Positions 9,700 to 19,153 of a stretch of 58,930 nt of DNA are shown in pieces. Location of the stretch: positions 1 to 58,930 of the forward strand of contig JAJFFG010000009.1 in assembly GCA_021776825.1 (NCBI GenBank), in the 5' to 3' direction. The position numbers and the translations under genes are program-made. The DNA is from Planctomycetota bacterium (lineage in GTDB: Bacteria > Planctomycetota > JAJSAM01 > JAJVHW01). The stretch's first letter is position 1, and every line of letters starts with the position of its first letter. A model generated the notes under the pieces. The model saw only the letters and a program-made list of their open reading frames with translations, had not been told where the DNA came from and searched no databases.

Positions 9700-9816
9700 C
9701 GCGCGCTCGGAGCGTGACTCCCGTCACCTGTCCTCGCGATCGACGAGTCAGCGGAACTCGCGAGTGCGTTGGGAGCTATCCTGGGAGGCGGATTGCCGCC
9801 GCGCCGGGGGAGGCCG

Positions 9817-10719
9817 ATGACCACCAGACTCGGACTGACGACACTGCTCGCAACCGCGCTCGCTCTCTGGACGCACGGCGTCTCGACCGACGCCGAGTGC
9901 GTCGACCTGCTCGAGGTGCGCAAGCTGACCGTGCGGACGCGCGGCGGGAGCGCCAGGGACCGAGTGCGTCTGGCGGCGACCCTGTCCGGGGCGGGCGAGC
10001 TCGCCTTCGATCCGGCCGCCGACGATCTCGTGGTCACGATCGACGGCATCGAGGTGTTCGCAATTCCTCCGGTCGAAGCGCGCGGGAAGCTGCGCCGGAT
10101 CTCGCGCAAGCGGTGGCGCTACACGGGTCCGAGAAGTGCGGGGCGCCCGCGTCTCGTGCTCGACCCCGGCAACGCGAAACTGCGCCTTCGGGTGCGGGCG
10201 GACCTGTCGGCACTGCGTGAGAGCACGGCCACGACGACCGAGGTCGCCGTCCGCGTCGGCGGTGACGAGTGGATGAGCGTGAACGAGATCTACGCGACGT
10301 CGCGCGGGCTGAACGTCGCGCCGGGATTCAGCGCGCTGTCGCCGGTCCCGGTCGGGTTCGTACTCGCCGCGACCGTGTGGGGGGATCCGGAGCGCGAACC
10401 GACGGTCATCAGGACGCAGGCGGAGTGGGACGCGCTCCTTCCGTCCCTTCTGGTCGACGGGGCGCCGCCGGAAGCGATCGACTTCGAAGAGCGCATGCTG
10501 CTCGTCTCGTTTGACGGCTGTCCGTTCGAGGGCGCCGAGTTGCCCACCGTGACGCAGACGGTCGACGGACTCCACGTGCTCTGGCGGCATGCGGACGACG
10601 TGTGCGTGGGGGTGCCCGAGTCCCCGCCGCCTGCCCGAGCCCTGGCGGTGCTGGTGCCGGCCTGCAGCCGACCGGTCGTGTTCGAGACTCCGCCGCACGT
10701 GAACATCGAACGGGAGTAG
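9817..10719 (+). CDS. secreted protein of unknown function
   Basis: A protein of 300 residues. ATG 9817 follows a good GGGGGAGG site. The first 25 or so residues (MTTRLGLTTLLATALALW) form a signal peptide with likely cleavage near VSTDA-EC. The mature part has a beta-rich look, including VVTIDGIEVFAIPP and the later block TQAEWDALLPSLLVDGAPPE. The latter resembles a segment seen in secreted proteins whose function is unknown to me. Four cysteines occur in the mature part (EC near its start, DGCPF, DDVCVG and PACSRP), compatible with disulfides in an exported protein. No enzyme motif is recognised. The gene stands alone between an intergenic repeat and an insertion-sequence remnant. Confidence 0.7.
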   Translation: MTTRLGLTTLLATALALWTHGVSTDAECVDLLEVRKLTVRTRGGSARDRVRLAATLSGAGELAFDPAADDLVVTIDGIEVFAIPPVEARGKLRRISRKRWRYTGPRSAGRPRLVLDPGNAKLRLRVRADLSALRESTATTTEVAVRVGGDEWMSVNEIYATSRGLNVAPGFSALSPVPVGFVLAATVWGDPEREPTVIRTQAEWDALLPSLLVDGAPPEAIDFEERMLLVSFDGCPFEGAELPTVTQTVDGLHVLWRHADDVCVGVPESPPPARALAVLVPACSRPVVFETPPHVNIERE

Positions 10720-10862
10720 CGACCCCGGCCGATCCGACGTTCCCTGTCGGGACCGGCTCGTACTGCCCGCCGCGCATCGAGCAGATGAGGAAGTAGTCGG
10801 CCGCCGCGCGCGTCCTCCGCGAAGGTGAGACCGATGCAGCTCGACGACGACGCCGTCCGCAC

Positions 10863-11460
10863 CGCGCTCAGCGGCTGCTCGGCTGGTCGCCCTCGGGCTT
10901 CTCGGTGCATGGCACGCAGATCGCCCATGCCGACGAGCCGGCCAAGCTCGAGCGTCTCGCGCGCTACATCGCGCGGGCGCCCTTCTCACTGGGCAAGATC
11001 CACGACACGCAGGACGGTCGCATCCGCGTCCAGACCCCGCCCGATCCGCGCACCGGCGCCCGCGACCTCGTGCTGGATGCGCTGGAGTTCATTCACCGGG
11101 TGACGACGCAGATCCCGGATGCACGCCGGCACCTGATCCGCCACTACGGCGCGTACTCGCATCGCAGCCGCGGTGCGCGGCGGGCTCGCGCGGAGGCCGA
11201 GGCCGCGGGCGCGGCGGCTGCAGCGGGTGGGGGCGTTCCCGGGGACTCCGAGGCCTCAGCGCCGCTGGAGATCGAGCCACCGGCGTCGCCGAGTCGCGCG
11301 AGCTGGGCGCGACTGATCCGCCGCATCTACGAGGTCGACCCACTCCTGTGCCCGCGCTGCCAGGGCCAGCTCGAGTTGCTGGCGGTGCTGGTGGACCCCA
11401 CGGTCGTGGGCGCCATCCTGCGCCACCTAGACGTGAGCGAGCAGCCGCGCAGCGTGCATG
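10863..11460 (+). pseudogene. C-terminal remnant of an IS91-family (Y2) transposase
   Basis: The frame reads LLGWSPSGFSVHGTQIAHAD, then LERLARYIARAPFSLGKIH, then HLIRHYGAYSHRSRGARRAR. It ends with WARLIRRIYEVDPLLCPRCQ and VVGAILRHLDVSE. These are the successive C-terminal blocks of IS91/ISCR-type rolling-circle transposases. The catalytic N-terminal half with the HUH and tyrosine motifs is absent upstream, so the gene is a fragment. The open frame continues to 11957 but beyond about 11460 is Arg-rich and unlike the family. No insertion-sequence ends were identified. Confidence 0.75.
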
Positions 11461-12110
11461 CGCGCGATCCACCGGCTGCGTGCGGGCGTGCGGGAGGATG
11501 CGGCGAGAAGTTGCGCGCGGCGATGCGGCGGGTGCGGTGGGGCGGGTCTGTGTCGAGACAGCGCGGCGACGACTCTGAGCGTCGGACGCGCGCGTGCGCG
11601 AGCGTGTCGCGGCCGCCGGTGGCGCGCGCGCGGGTGCGGAGGCGCGTCAGAGCGCGGGTGGGGCGGATCGCGAGGGGGTTCAGCCGACGTCGCGCGGCAG
11701 GGTGCGCGGCGGTGGGAGCACATCTTGGCAGCGCCGAAGGGCGGGGCGCCCGATACAAACCCCTATCCGTCATCGAGGCGCGGATGATGAAGCCCGAGAG
11801 CATCCGCGGCGGGGCGAGTCTTCTGGCCGACCTCGCCCGCGCGCGTCCCAGCTCGGCGAAGATGTTCGCGCCGTGGCAGTGCCCCGCCGACGCGTCGGTC
11901 GACACGAGCGCGGCGGACCAGGTCACCGACAGACTGGTCGAAGATCACGAAGGCTGACGATCCCGCGCTGGCGAAGCTCGTCTCGTTTGCAGCCCGCGTC
12001 ATGTCGGAGTTCGTCGACGTCATTCGGCTCCCCGCGCGTGCCTCGCAACTCGCGCCGAGAGGGAAGTCCAGCTCCCGGCCCGAGGGTCGCTAGGCGCGCC
12101 GCTCGGCGAG
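11461..12110. other. apparently non-coding region beside the transposase remnant
   Basis: About 650 bp where every frame is Arg/Ala/Ser-rich and none shows a domain. It is probably decayed mobile or captured DNA. No terminal inverted repeat was found. Confidence 0.45.
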
Positions 12111-13553
12111 CTACTTCGCCGTCACAGCGATGCCGAGCCCGCGGAGATGGTCGTCTTCCACGAACCCGCGCACGCCCCGGATCGGGCGTCCGCCGCCGCC
12201 GACGGACAGCACCGCACCCGGGTTGAAGTGCGCCTGCCACTCGCTGAAGATGCTGTCCGACGGGTCGAGGCGTCCGCGCTCACCGACGCGCATGAACACG
12301 AACTGGAAACCATTGACCCGCGCGCGGCCTTGGGCGGCGAACACGCCGACGGCGTAGCCCTCCGGTGCCAGCACTTCGACGACGTCTCCGCTCGGTGTGC
12401 CGAAGGTCTCTCCGGCTTGGACACCATCACGCGTCCGGAACAGCGGCTGGAACGAACGGAGAACATCCTCTGCGGACCAACGAACCGTGCTGAACCGACA
12501 CCCGATGAGAGCACCACGCTTCGAGATATCTGGGATGGGATCTCCCGCGGCTGTGCCGAGGGTCGCGGTCCAGACGAGACCGGGCGGGCCGCGCGTTTCC
12601 TCCTGTTCCTCGGGACGGCGCGTCTCGAGCATGATCCTCAGGCGGATCGCGTTGGCGCCGCGCTGGTCCCCGTTGCTCACGCGGTCCTCGTACATCAGGC
12701 GACGGAACTGCAGGTAGAACGCGCTGACTCGACCCGCCTTGCGGTCGGTCTTCGAGAGGTAGTGCAGCTCGTCCGACATCTTCGCGATGTAGCGAATGCG
12801 CTCGTCGCGATTCGCATCCCCATTCAGGTCGCGCATCACCACTCGGAGTGCCCGCTGGAACCGAGGCATGTCTGCACCAGCGAACCGCTTCACCAGGTCG
12901 CGGAAGTGGGCGCTCGCGCCGGTGGCGTCTCCAGTCCGCTCCAACGCAACACCCTTCAGCAGCAGGAACTCACGCTCCAAGTCAGGCCGGTCCGTGCTGG
13001 TTGCGGCTTTGGCTGCGCGGTCGATCCACGGCGACCAGCCGGTCATCGGGATCGGCCGCGTCTCACCTTCGGTCGGGAGGAGTCGCGAGAAGCTGGTCAC
13101 TTGCAGACTTGGGTAGTCGGCGGTGAGCCGCAGCATCTCGTCGAACAGCTTGCGTGCGTCGTCGGGTGTCGATGTCCCGTTTGCGCATGCATCCACGAGA
13201 GCCATCCACGCTGGCTCACACCACGGGTTCTCGCGGAGCGCGTCGCGAATGGTCGCAAGCGCGGCGGGCCGACGCTTGGCGTCGAGCAGCCGATACGCGT
13301 GAGTCGCCGCAAGCGCGCGGAGGTCGGCATGCGGAGCCAGGCTCAGTTCGTCGGTCTGAGCACTCCATTCGGTGTCGGGCTCGTGCCGGCGGAGGATCTT
13401 GGCCGCCCGCGAGCGGGTGCGTCGTGTGGCTTGCCCGAGCGGCAGTTCGAGTCGCGCCCGAGCCCGGCACCATGTGTGGCGGCTGGCGCGCCGAAGTGAG
13501 CCGCGCGCGGTATGTCGATCCTCCTCCCGCCAGTGGAGCGCGCCCGGTTGCAT
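12111..13553 (-). CDS. TPR-like protein of unknown function, N-terminus doubtful
   Basis: The frame is open from 13694. ATG 13553 is taken so as not to overlap the divergent AlkD-like gene. Convincing protein sequence begins only around HADLRALAATHAYRLLDAKR and continues through helical repeats (AALATIRDALRENPWCEPAW, EREFLLLKGVALERTGD). A beta-rich C-terminal domain follows (VEVLAPEGYAVGVFAAQGRA) and ends FNPGAVLSVGGGGRPIRG. The first 60-80 residues are Arg-rich and look non-coding, and no start with a ribosome binding site precedes the good part. The gene is therefore probably 5'-truncated, consistent with its position next to the transposase remnant. Function unknown. Confidence 0.5.
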   Translation of the reverse strand: MQPGALHWREEDRHTARGSLRRASRHTWCRARARLELPLGQATRRTRSRAAKILRRHEPDTEWSAQTDELSLAPHADLRALAATHAYRLLDAKRRPAALATIRDALRENPWCEPAWMALVDACANGTSTPDDARKLFDEMLRLTADYPSLQVTSFSRLLPTEGETRPIPMTGWSPWIDRAAKAATSTDRPDLEREFLLLKGVALERTGDATGASAHFRDLVKRFAGADMPRFQRALRVVMRDLNGDANRDERIRYIAKMSDELHYLSKTDRKAGRVSAFYLQFRRLMYEDRVSNGDQRGANAIRLRIMLETRRPEEQEETRGPPGLVWTATLGTAAGDPIPDISKRGALIGCRFSTVRWSAEDVLRSFQPLFRTRDGVQAGETFGTPSGDVVEVLAPEGYAVGVFAAQGRARVNGFQFVFMRVGERGRLDPSDSIFSEWQAHFNPGAVLSVGGGGRPIRGVRGFVEDDHLRGLGIAVTAK

Positions 13554-13602
13554 CCGGCGGTACCTTGGTCGAGCGACCCTCGACGGGATACGGAGCAGGA
13601 CC

Positions 13603-14241
13603 ATGGCCTCAGCGGCAGCGAAGCGGATCGCATCCGCGCTCAACGACGACGCAACGAAGCGAAGCGACATCAAGAAGCGTGCGAAGGAGATCAAGGTGGA
13701 TCACGAGCTCGCCCTGGAGCTCTGGTCGACGCGCGATCTCAACCCACGCCTCCTCGCCGTCCTGGTGTTCGACAGAAAGCGGCTAAGCCAGGACGCCATC
13801 GAGCGGCTTGCCGCCGACATGCTCGACCACGATGAGGAAGAGCGGAATCTGCTCTCCGAGTGGCTGCTGGCGAACCAGTTGATGAAGCACAAGAAAACCA
13901 CCGCGCTCGTCGATGCCTGGGAAGGGCACCACTCCACTGTGCTGCGGCGCCTGTTCTGGTACCGCCAGGCACGATTGCGGTGGACGGGCCAGACGCCTCC
14001 GCCCAACAGCGAGGACCTGCTCGCCTCACTGGAAGAGAGCATGGGGGGCGCTCATCCCGAGGTGCAGTGGGCAATGAACTTCTGTGCGGGCTGGATCGGT
14101 GTCCATGAGCGTGAGTTCAGGTCCCGATGCGTCCAGCTCGGCGAGCGCCTCGAGCTCTACAGGGACGACCCCGTGTCCAGGAACTGCACGCCGTCCTACC
14201 TCCCCGAGTTCATTCGCATCGAGGCCGCCAAGAGGGAGTGA
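13603..14241 (+). CDS. AlkD-like DNA alkylation repair protein (HEAT-like), paralogue 1
   Basis: A protein of 212 residues in the DNA-alkylation-repair HEAT-like fold. ATG 13603 follows GGAG and AGGA. The block AKEIKVDHELALELWSTRD is clearly related to the same region of the convergent gene at 14292-14954. The N-terminal helices are shorter than in the paralogue. AlkD proteins excise bulky or cationic alkylated bases, but this subgroup is divergent and glycosylase activity is unproven. It could be a structural HEAT protein. It ends 50 bp from the convergent stop of its paralogue. Confidence 0.75.
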   Translation: MASAAAKRIASALNDDATKRSDIKKRAKEIKVDHELALELWSTRDLNPRLLAVLVFDRKRLSQDAIERLAADMLDHDEEERNLLSEWLLANQLMKHKKTTALVDAWEGHHSTVLRRLFWYRQARLRWTGQTPPPNSEDLLASLEESMGGAHPEVQWAMNFCAGWIGVHEREFRSRCVQLGERLELYRDDPVSRNCTPSYLPEFIRIEAAKRE

Positions 14242-14291
14242 TACCCCGACCGGTGAAGTCCATCGCTCCGCATGACGCAGAGCCCGCTGCG

Positions 14292-14954
14292 CTACTGCCG
14301 GCTCACCATCTCCTTGATCCAGATCGGTGCGAAGGGCGAGGTGCAGCCCTTCGACACGGGGTAGTCGCGGTAGATGCCGAGCGCCTCCCCGATCGCTAGG
14401 GCGCGCTCGCGATGCTTCTCGTGGTGGATGCCGATCTGCACCAAGGAGGTGTTCATCGTCCACTGGGCCTGCGGCGGGGCGGTGGGCATCTCGGACTCGA
14501 GGCGATCGAGCAGCGCAGCGAGGTCGAGCCCGTCCGGGCTTCTCACCACCCGCCCCGCGGTCAGGCTCCAACCCGCGCGCGCCGTCATCGCGTCGTTCGA
14601 CGCCATCCAGTCCTCGCGCACGGACTCCCTGTCCGGGTGCTTCTTGATCACGTAGGAGCTCAACCAGGTCGCGACCCACTCGCAGGTCCCTTCGCGGGCC
14701 ATCGCAGACAGCCGGTCCGCGGCCAGGTCCTTGGGGCGCACGAGCAAGATCGCCAGCATCTGCGCGTCGACGTTGCCCGTCTCCCACAGCGCGAGGCCCA
14801 ACTCGTGGTCGACCTTGATCTGCTTCGCCAGTTTGCGGAGGTCGCCGGTCTTGACGCCGAACTGGTTCTCGCCCGCGCCGCGCTTGGCGTTGAACGCCCG
14901 TCGCTTCTCGTCACCCAGCTCCTCGAGCCGGGCCATCGCCTGGTCTATGTTCAT
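14292..14954 (-). CDS. AlkD-like DNA alkylation repair protein (HEAT-like), paralogue 2
   Basis: A protein of 220 residues starting at ATG 14954. The N-terminus MNIDQAMARLEELGDEKRRA leads into GAGENQFGVKTGDLRKLAKQ, a pattern common to AlkD-type proteins. LAKQIKVDHELGLALWETGN follows, matching paralogue 1. Helical repeats continue to the end. Usually such proteins bind DNA with damaged bases; substrate and activity are not evident here. Together with 13603-14241 it forms an inverted (tail-to-tail) duplicate pair. Repeat A copy 3 lies immediately upstream of its start. Confidence 0.82.
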   Translation of the reverse strand: MNIDQAMARLEELGDEKRRAFNAKRGAGENQFGVKTGDLRKLAKQIKVDHELGLALWETGNVDAQMLAILLVRPKDLAADRLSAMAREGTCEWVATWLSSYVIKKHPDRESVREDWMASNDAMTARAGWSLTAGRVVRSPDGLDLAALLDRLESEMPTAPPQAQWTMNTSLVQIGIHHEKHRERALAIGEALGIYRDYPVSKGCTSPFAPIWIKEMVSRQ

Positions 14955-14993
14955 GGCCCCGATCTTAGGAGCGCGCGCGCAATCATCGGAACA

Positions 14994-15027
14994 CCGAGAA
15001 CGGGGAATTCACCGTTCTCTGTACTCG
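14994..15027 (+). repeat. interspersed repeat A, partial copy 3
   Basis: Contains GGAATTCACCGTTCTCTGTA, shared with copies 1 and 2. The left side differs, so the hairpin here is GAGAACGG-GGAATTCA-CCGTTCTC (14996-15019), an 8-bp stem. It lies between the start of the AlkD-like gene and the stop of the FGE-fold gene. Confidence 0.65.
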
Positions 15028-15054
15028 CCAGCCGCGCAGGGCTCTCGTTTTCCC

Positions 15055-16327
15055 TCACTCCTGCGCGATGCGGCGCACCATGCGCACGCCGATCGTCAGC
15101 GCATGGATCGGGCGGGAGGAGCGGTAGATGCCATGCTGTGGGATGAGTTGCCTCACGCCGCAGCCGCGCATCGTGCGGATCGCGGGATCGCCGTTCGTGC
15201 GCGGGCTGCCGTCGGTCGGCTGACCGCGCAGCCGCATGTGCGGCGTGTCCTCGCACCACTCCACGACGTTGCCGAGCATGTCGTGCAGGCCCCACTTGTT
15301 GGGCCGGAGCGTCCCCACCGCACGCGGACGCACACCCAACTGCTTGATCCTCTCGGGACTCAGAACGGGAGCCGCGCGGGACACGCTGCCGCCGTCGATC
15401 GGGCGCTCGCCGCTGTTGCCCCCCAGCCACTCGTAGTCGCGGTACTCCCTGCCGTTATCACCCCACCAGTGAGTCGTCCGCGCGCCGGCGTAGCACGCGT
15501 ACTCCCACTCGGCGTCCGACTGCAGACGCGCTCCGTATCCGGCGGCGACCGCGCGCGCGTCGTACCAGGGGAGCGTGATCGGCTCTTCGTCGATCATCGG
15601 CGGCGTCTCGCGCACCACGATCTCGTCGTCCATGGTCCGACGGCGGGGAGGCACAAGGGTGCGCACGACGTTCTCCACACCGACCGTGAGCGCCCACGAG
15701 CGAAAGGCGCGAAACTCGCCAACCGTCAGTTCCGTACGGGTCATCAGAAACGCCGGCATCTGCAGTGTCTGAATCGGGGAGTGCTCGAGAGCATTCGCAC
15801 CGAGCGGCGCCGCCGGCTGGGCCAGACCCATCTCGAACTTCCCGGCCGGGACGAGCACCCACTCGAGTCGCGGAAACGTGAACGAGCCGGTCAGACGTTC
15901 GAAGCGTGGCTCCGCGTCGTCGGGATCGTCGGCGTCCTCGGCCTCCGCACCGGCGACCACTCGCACCGCGTCGCCCGCTTCGAGCATGCGGGCACCGAGT
16001 TTCACCTTGCCCTCGGCAACGGTCACAGTCGTCGCGTCGTCCTCGACATCGACGAGGAACATCGTGCCCCGCACACCCATCGACGCCTGCGGCGTCTCAA
16101 CTCGGAACTCCTTCTTCGGCACCGACTCGTCGATGCGCACACCGGTCTTTCCGCGCAGCACGGACATCGACGCGCCGGTCGAGTTGAACACGGCCTCGCT
16201 GCTCCCGCCGACGTTCACCACCCCGAAGCCGATGTCGAACGTGCCGCGTCCGTCATCCGCAGTGCGCACACGATCGCCCGGCGACCGTCGCGGCGGCCAG
16301 TACGAGTGTGCGTGCACGAATGCGCAT
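15055..16327 (-). CDS. FecR-domain plus formylglycine-enzyme-fold secreted protein, apparently frameshifted
   Basis: The start is ATG 16327, preceded by GGGAGG five bases away, and it opens a signal peptide MRIRARTLVLAAATVAG. That frame stops soon after. The main frame takes over at DRVRTADDGRGTFDIGFG after a one-base shift, most simply one extra G in the GGG run at 16277-16279. The main frame (stop at 15055) has a FecR-like segment (SVLRGKTGVRIDESV, QASMGVRGTMFLVDVED). A formylglycine-generating-enzyme/sulfatase-modifying fold follows (WVLVPAGKFEMG, LQSDAEWEYACYAGARTTHW, KWGLHDMLGNVVEWCEDT). The paired active-site cysteines of true FGE are not seen, so a binding rather than catalytic role is likely. 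The frameshift could be a sequence error or real inactivation. Confidence 0.75.
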
Positions 16328-17084
16328 CTCGTCCTCCCGCAGCAGAGACTACAGGATCCAATCCCCATCGGGCTTCGGGCCCAGCTCGCACTGCGGCGCA
16401 CGCGCTCCGTCGCCCGTGGCGAGGATCTAGACGCCGAGTCTCTTGCGGAGGTAGTCGCTGATCAGATGCTTCACGACAGCGAGGGGATCGCAGTCCCGGT
16501 CGTCCCCGCACCTCCCCTACGGAGTCAGGACAGAGTCCGCACTCTTCGGGCAGGACGCCGAGTGCACGGCCCGTTCTCCGGCGGCCCGTTCTCCGGCGGA
16601 TCGCGCAGGGGGCGACTCGCGCGGCCCGAGGGTCCGGCTCCGCGCATCGGTGACCTGCGGCAGTCCCGTGAACGCCGCGGGATCTGCTCTGACTTCGTAC
16701 CGCCCGCGGAGAACGGGGCAGGGGCCGGAGCGTCTCCGTCGGACATGCCGACCGGCAGACGCGCGGCAACAAGCGAGTTGCCGGCGGCAGGCGACCCCGG
16801 CGACGGAACCAACCCGTCGAGGCACGGCGCCGCGTCGGCTAACTCCGTCCGCGCCCGTTGAGACGCGACGCCGTGCCACGCGACGGTAGCGACGACGGCG
16901 ATGCCGACAACGACACCCGCCAGAGGGCCCTGACCGGCCACGTTCTCTTCGTGACGACCACACACCCGGGCGGCGTCGATCTTCGGCGCCGCCCGCGTGG
17001 AGTCCGCATGGCTCTCGCGCCGCGCGGCGCCGAGAGTTTCTACTTGTCGGCGGTCGCCCAAGGGCGGGGACAGAGGAGTCGGGC
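16328..17084. other. intergenic region with a doubtful small ORF
   Basis: About 757 bp between the FGE-fold gene and the lipase. It holds one weak membrane-protein candidate (16525-16941), a tandem CGGCCCGTTCTCCGG repeat near 16567-16596, and a 14-mer TACGGAGTCAGGAC (16518-16531) that recurs at 58484-58497. Confidence 0.5.
16525..16941 (-). CDS. possible small membrane-anchored protein
   Basis: From a GTG at 16941 the frame encodes about 138 residues. It starts VAGQGPLAGVVVGIAVVATV, a plausible single membrane helix, followed by a Ser/Pro/Arg-rich tail with a repeated PPENG motif. The helix and a tolerable purine-rich upstream stretch are the only support. The tail composition is close to that of random GC-rich frames. 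It could be spurious. Confidence 0.25.
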   Translation of the reverse strand: MAGQGPLAGVVVGIAVVATVAWHGVASQRARTELADAAPCLDGLVPSPGSPAAGNSLVAARLPVGMSDGDAPAPAPFSAGGTKSEQIPRRSRDCRRSPMRGAGPSGRASRPLRDPPENGPPENGPCTRRPARRVRTLS

Positions 17085-18011
17085 ATGAGTCACGCGCAGG
17101 GAATCGACTGGGACAAGACACTGCTCCTGATCGAGGCCAGCATCCTGGCCTATCGGGTGTTCGACGTGGCGCCGACACCGCCGGAACCGCCGCCTGGTTA
17201 CGAGATTGTCGATACCTGGACCGGCGTCGACTCGCTGTTCGGCATGGATCGCACCACGGAGATCTACGGCGTGGTGTTGCGCGCGACCACGTCGCCGCAT
17301 CGCTATGTGTTCGCGTTCCGCGGGACGGCCTCGGTCATGGATGTGCTCGATGACATGGGAGTCGAGAAGAAGCCGTTCACCCCGTTCGACAAGACCGTGA
17401 CCGTGCCCGAAGCGGTGGCCGTCGAGTCCGGATTCGTCGATGTCTACTCACTGTCCTCGGAGACGACGAAGTCGATGCAGGAGCAGGTGTTCGCGCTGCT
17501 CGATCGCTACGCGGCTTCGGAGTATCCCGTCGCGGAGCTCTGGATCACCGGGCACAGCCTCGGCTCGTCCCTGAGTGAACTGTTCACTCTTGACGTCGCG
17601 TTGTCGCGTCCCACGATCCGGGCATCGAACATCAACTTCGCCTGCCCTCGCGTCGGCAACGCGGAATTCGTCGAGTTCTACGGCCAACAGGCAGCGCAAC
17701 AGGACCCGACCACGCGCACGCTGCGCGTCCAGAACGTGTTCGACCGGGTGCCCTGCGTGCCGCCGGAGAGCATGGGTTACCAGCACGTACCCAGCCGCTT
17801 CCTGATCGCCTTCTACAAGGACGCTCGGTGGCACATCGATCCCAACTTCATCATCGACAACCACGCCTCGGCGCACTACCAGGCGGTGCTCCAGTGCGCG
17901 AACGCGAGCGCGGACAAGCTCTGCCTGTGTGAGTCGCTTCCGGTTGCGGGGGAGGACTACACCCTCACCTCCGAGAAGCCCGACCCGAGCGACGTCTGCA
18001 AGCTCTTCTAG
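17085..18011 (+). CDS. class 3 lipase-like alpha/beta hydrolase
   Basis: A protein of 308 residues resembling fungal-type (class 3) triacylglycerol lipases. YVFAFRGTASVMDVLDD near residue 75 is the oxyanion-side strand. ELWITGHSLGSSLSELF holds the nucleophile Ser158 in GHSLG. VQNVFDRVPCVPP provides the likely catalytic Asp220, and DNHASAHYQAVL the His (260 or 264). The usual GHSLGGA is GHSLGSS here. There is no signal peptide, so secretion is not evident. Several cysteines cluster in the last 40 residues (LQCANASADKLCLCES). It ends 124 bp from the convergent protease gene. Confidence 0.85.
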   Translation: MSHAQGIDWDKTLLLIEASILAYRVFDVAPTPPEPPPGYEIVDTWTGVDSLFGMDRTTEIYGVVLRATTSPHRYVFAFRGTASVMDVLDDMGVEKKPFTPFDKTVTVPEAVAVESGFVDVYSLSSETTKSMQEQVFALLDRYAASEYPVAELWITGHSLGSSLSELFTLDVALSRPTIRASNINFACPRVGNAEFVEFYGQQAAQQDPTTRTLRVQNVFDRVPCVPPESMGYQHVPSRFLIAFYKDARWHIDPNFIIDNHASAHYQAVLQCANASADKLCLCESLPVAGEDYTLTSEKPDPSDVCKLF

Positions 18012-18135
18012 GAGATCGGGACGACGTCCGGAACTGTGCGGATGGCGTGAGGCGTTGCGCCCGTCGATCCATCGATCGCGTGGAACCGGGGACCCTCCAG
18101 GGGCGCAGGTCTCCGCCGATCGTCGATGGCGCCGG

Positions 18136-19143
18136 TCAGGATGCGCCCGCGAGGACGAGTCCGAGGCTGTTCATCGCCGGGAGGGCTCGGCTGAACACGC
18201 TGTGGGTGTTCGAGCCCGCCAGGTGGAACCCGAGGAGGCGTCCCGCCGTGCTGCAGATCGCCGATCCGCTGTCGCCCGGATCGGCGTAGCGCGTGCAGAG
18301 CACCTGTGCGCGGAACCCGGCTCGCTGTGTCGTGCCGTCCACGTCGGTTCGCATGTTCATCGCGAGTTGGAAGTCGATGTCTGTGATCTGCCCGGTCGTG
18401 TGGCCGGTCGTGCGGCCGGTCTTCTGCACCGTCATCCCGGTGCGCAGACTCGGGTTGACGGCGCCGGGTACCCCGATGTCCGGGATCGCCGGATCGAACG
18501 CGATCCCGTCGTCGAACTTCGCGATGCCGACATCGCAGAGGTTCGTGAACCCTGTGCCGCCGAATGAGATGTCACACGCGTTCGTGACGGTGGCGATCTG
18601 TGCTGCCGTCGCCTCGCCCAGGTCCTCAATTCCCTGCTGGAACAGAGCGTCGCCGATGCTGCCCGAGCGGCCGTTCAGCAGTGCGTGACCCGCGCTGAGC
18701 AGGTAGGTCGACTCTGAGTCGTCCGCCGTCTTCACCAGACAGCCGATTGTGCCCGCACCGCCGACTCTCGGACTCACGCTGAACCCCGGGGTCACCGGGC
18801 GCACCCGTCCCGTGTTGACCGCGTGGAACGAGAACTCGCCGACCTCCTCGACGTCGAACTCGATGTCCATCGCGAGGATCTTCGACCTCACGAACTTCGG
18901 CACCGGCTCGCTGAGCTTCGCGAGTGAGATCTTCTTCTTCACGTACACCTTCACCACAAGGTGGGGGTGCTCCTCACCGGCCGTCGTGCGACGCGAGATC
19001 CCGATGCCCTGTACGCCCTTGCCGTGCAGCCACTTCATGCACTGCTTGCGCAGGACCTCCGCCTCGTCCTTCAGCGATGCGTGGACCTTCGCATCACCCC
19101 CGTGGGCGAGCATGTCCACGACGCGTCGAAGTTTGCGGCGCAT
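18136..19143 (-). CDS. trypsin-like serine protease
   Basis: A protein of 335 residues. The catalytic triad is visible as His153 in LLSAGHALLN, Asp204 in CDVGIAKF and Ser292 in DPGDSGSAI, in the order of the chymotrypsin fold. The N-terminal 100 residues form a basic domain (VQGIGISRRTTAGEEHPHL, VVKVYVKKKISLAKL) seen before such proteases in bacteria. No signal peptide is apparent, so it may act in the cytoplasm or be exported another way. The ATG at 19143 lies 10 bp after the stop of the upstream lipoprotein gene, so the two form an operon. Confidence 0.85.
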   Translation of the reverse strand: MRRKLRRVVDMLAHGGDAKVHASLKDEAEVLRKQCMKWLHGKGVQGIGISRRTTAGEEHPHLVVKVYVKKKISLAKLSEPVPKFVRSKILAMDIEFDVEEVGEFSFHAVNTGRVRPVTPGFSVSPRVGGAGTIGCLVKTADDSESTYLLSAGHALLNGRSGSIGDALFQQGIEDLGEATAAQIATVTNACDISFGGTGFTNLCDVGIAKFDDGIAFDPAIPDIGVPGAVNPSLRTGMTVQKTGRTTGHTTGQITDIDFQLAMNMRTDVDGTTQRAGFRAQVLCTRYADPGDSGSAICSTAGRLLGFHLAGSNTHSVFSRALPAMNSLGLVLAGAS

Positions 19144-19153
19144 CGGAGTCCCG

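Larger units (their letters stand above)
9401..9816. other. intergenic region with terminator and repeat element
   Basis: These 416 bp hold the ahcY terminator and copy 1 of the interspersed repeat (9651-9699). I find no credible gene. Short frames on both strands are Arg/Ser/Pro-rich and overlap the repeat. Confidence 0.6.

Noticed and set aside
10740..10860. inverted-repeat end of the IS91-type remnant
   Set aside because: IS91 elements lack classical terminal inverted repeats, and I found no convincing oriIS or terIS sequence here.
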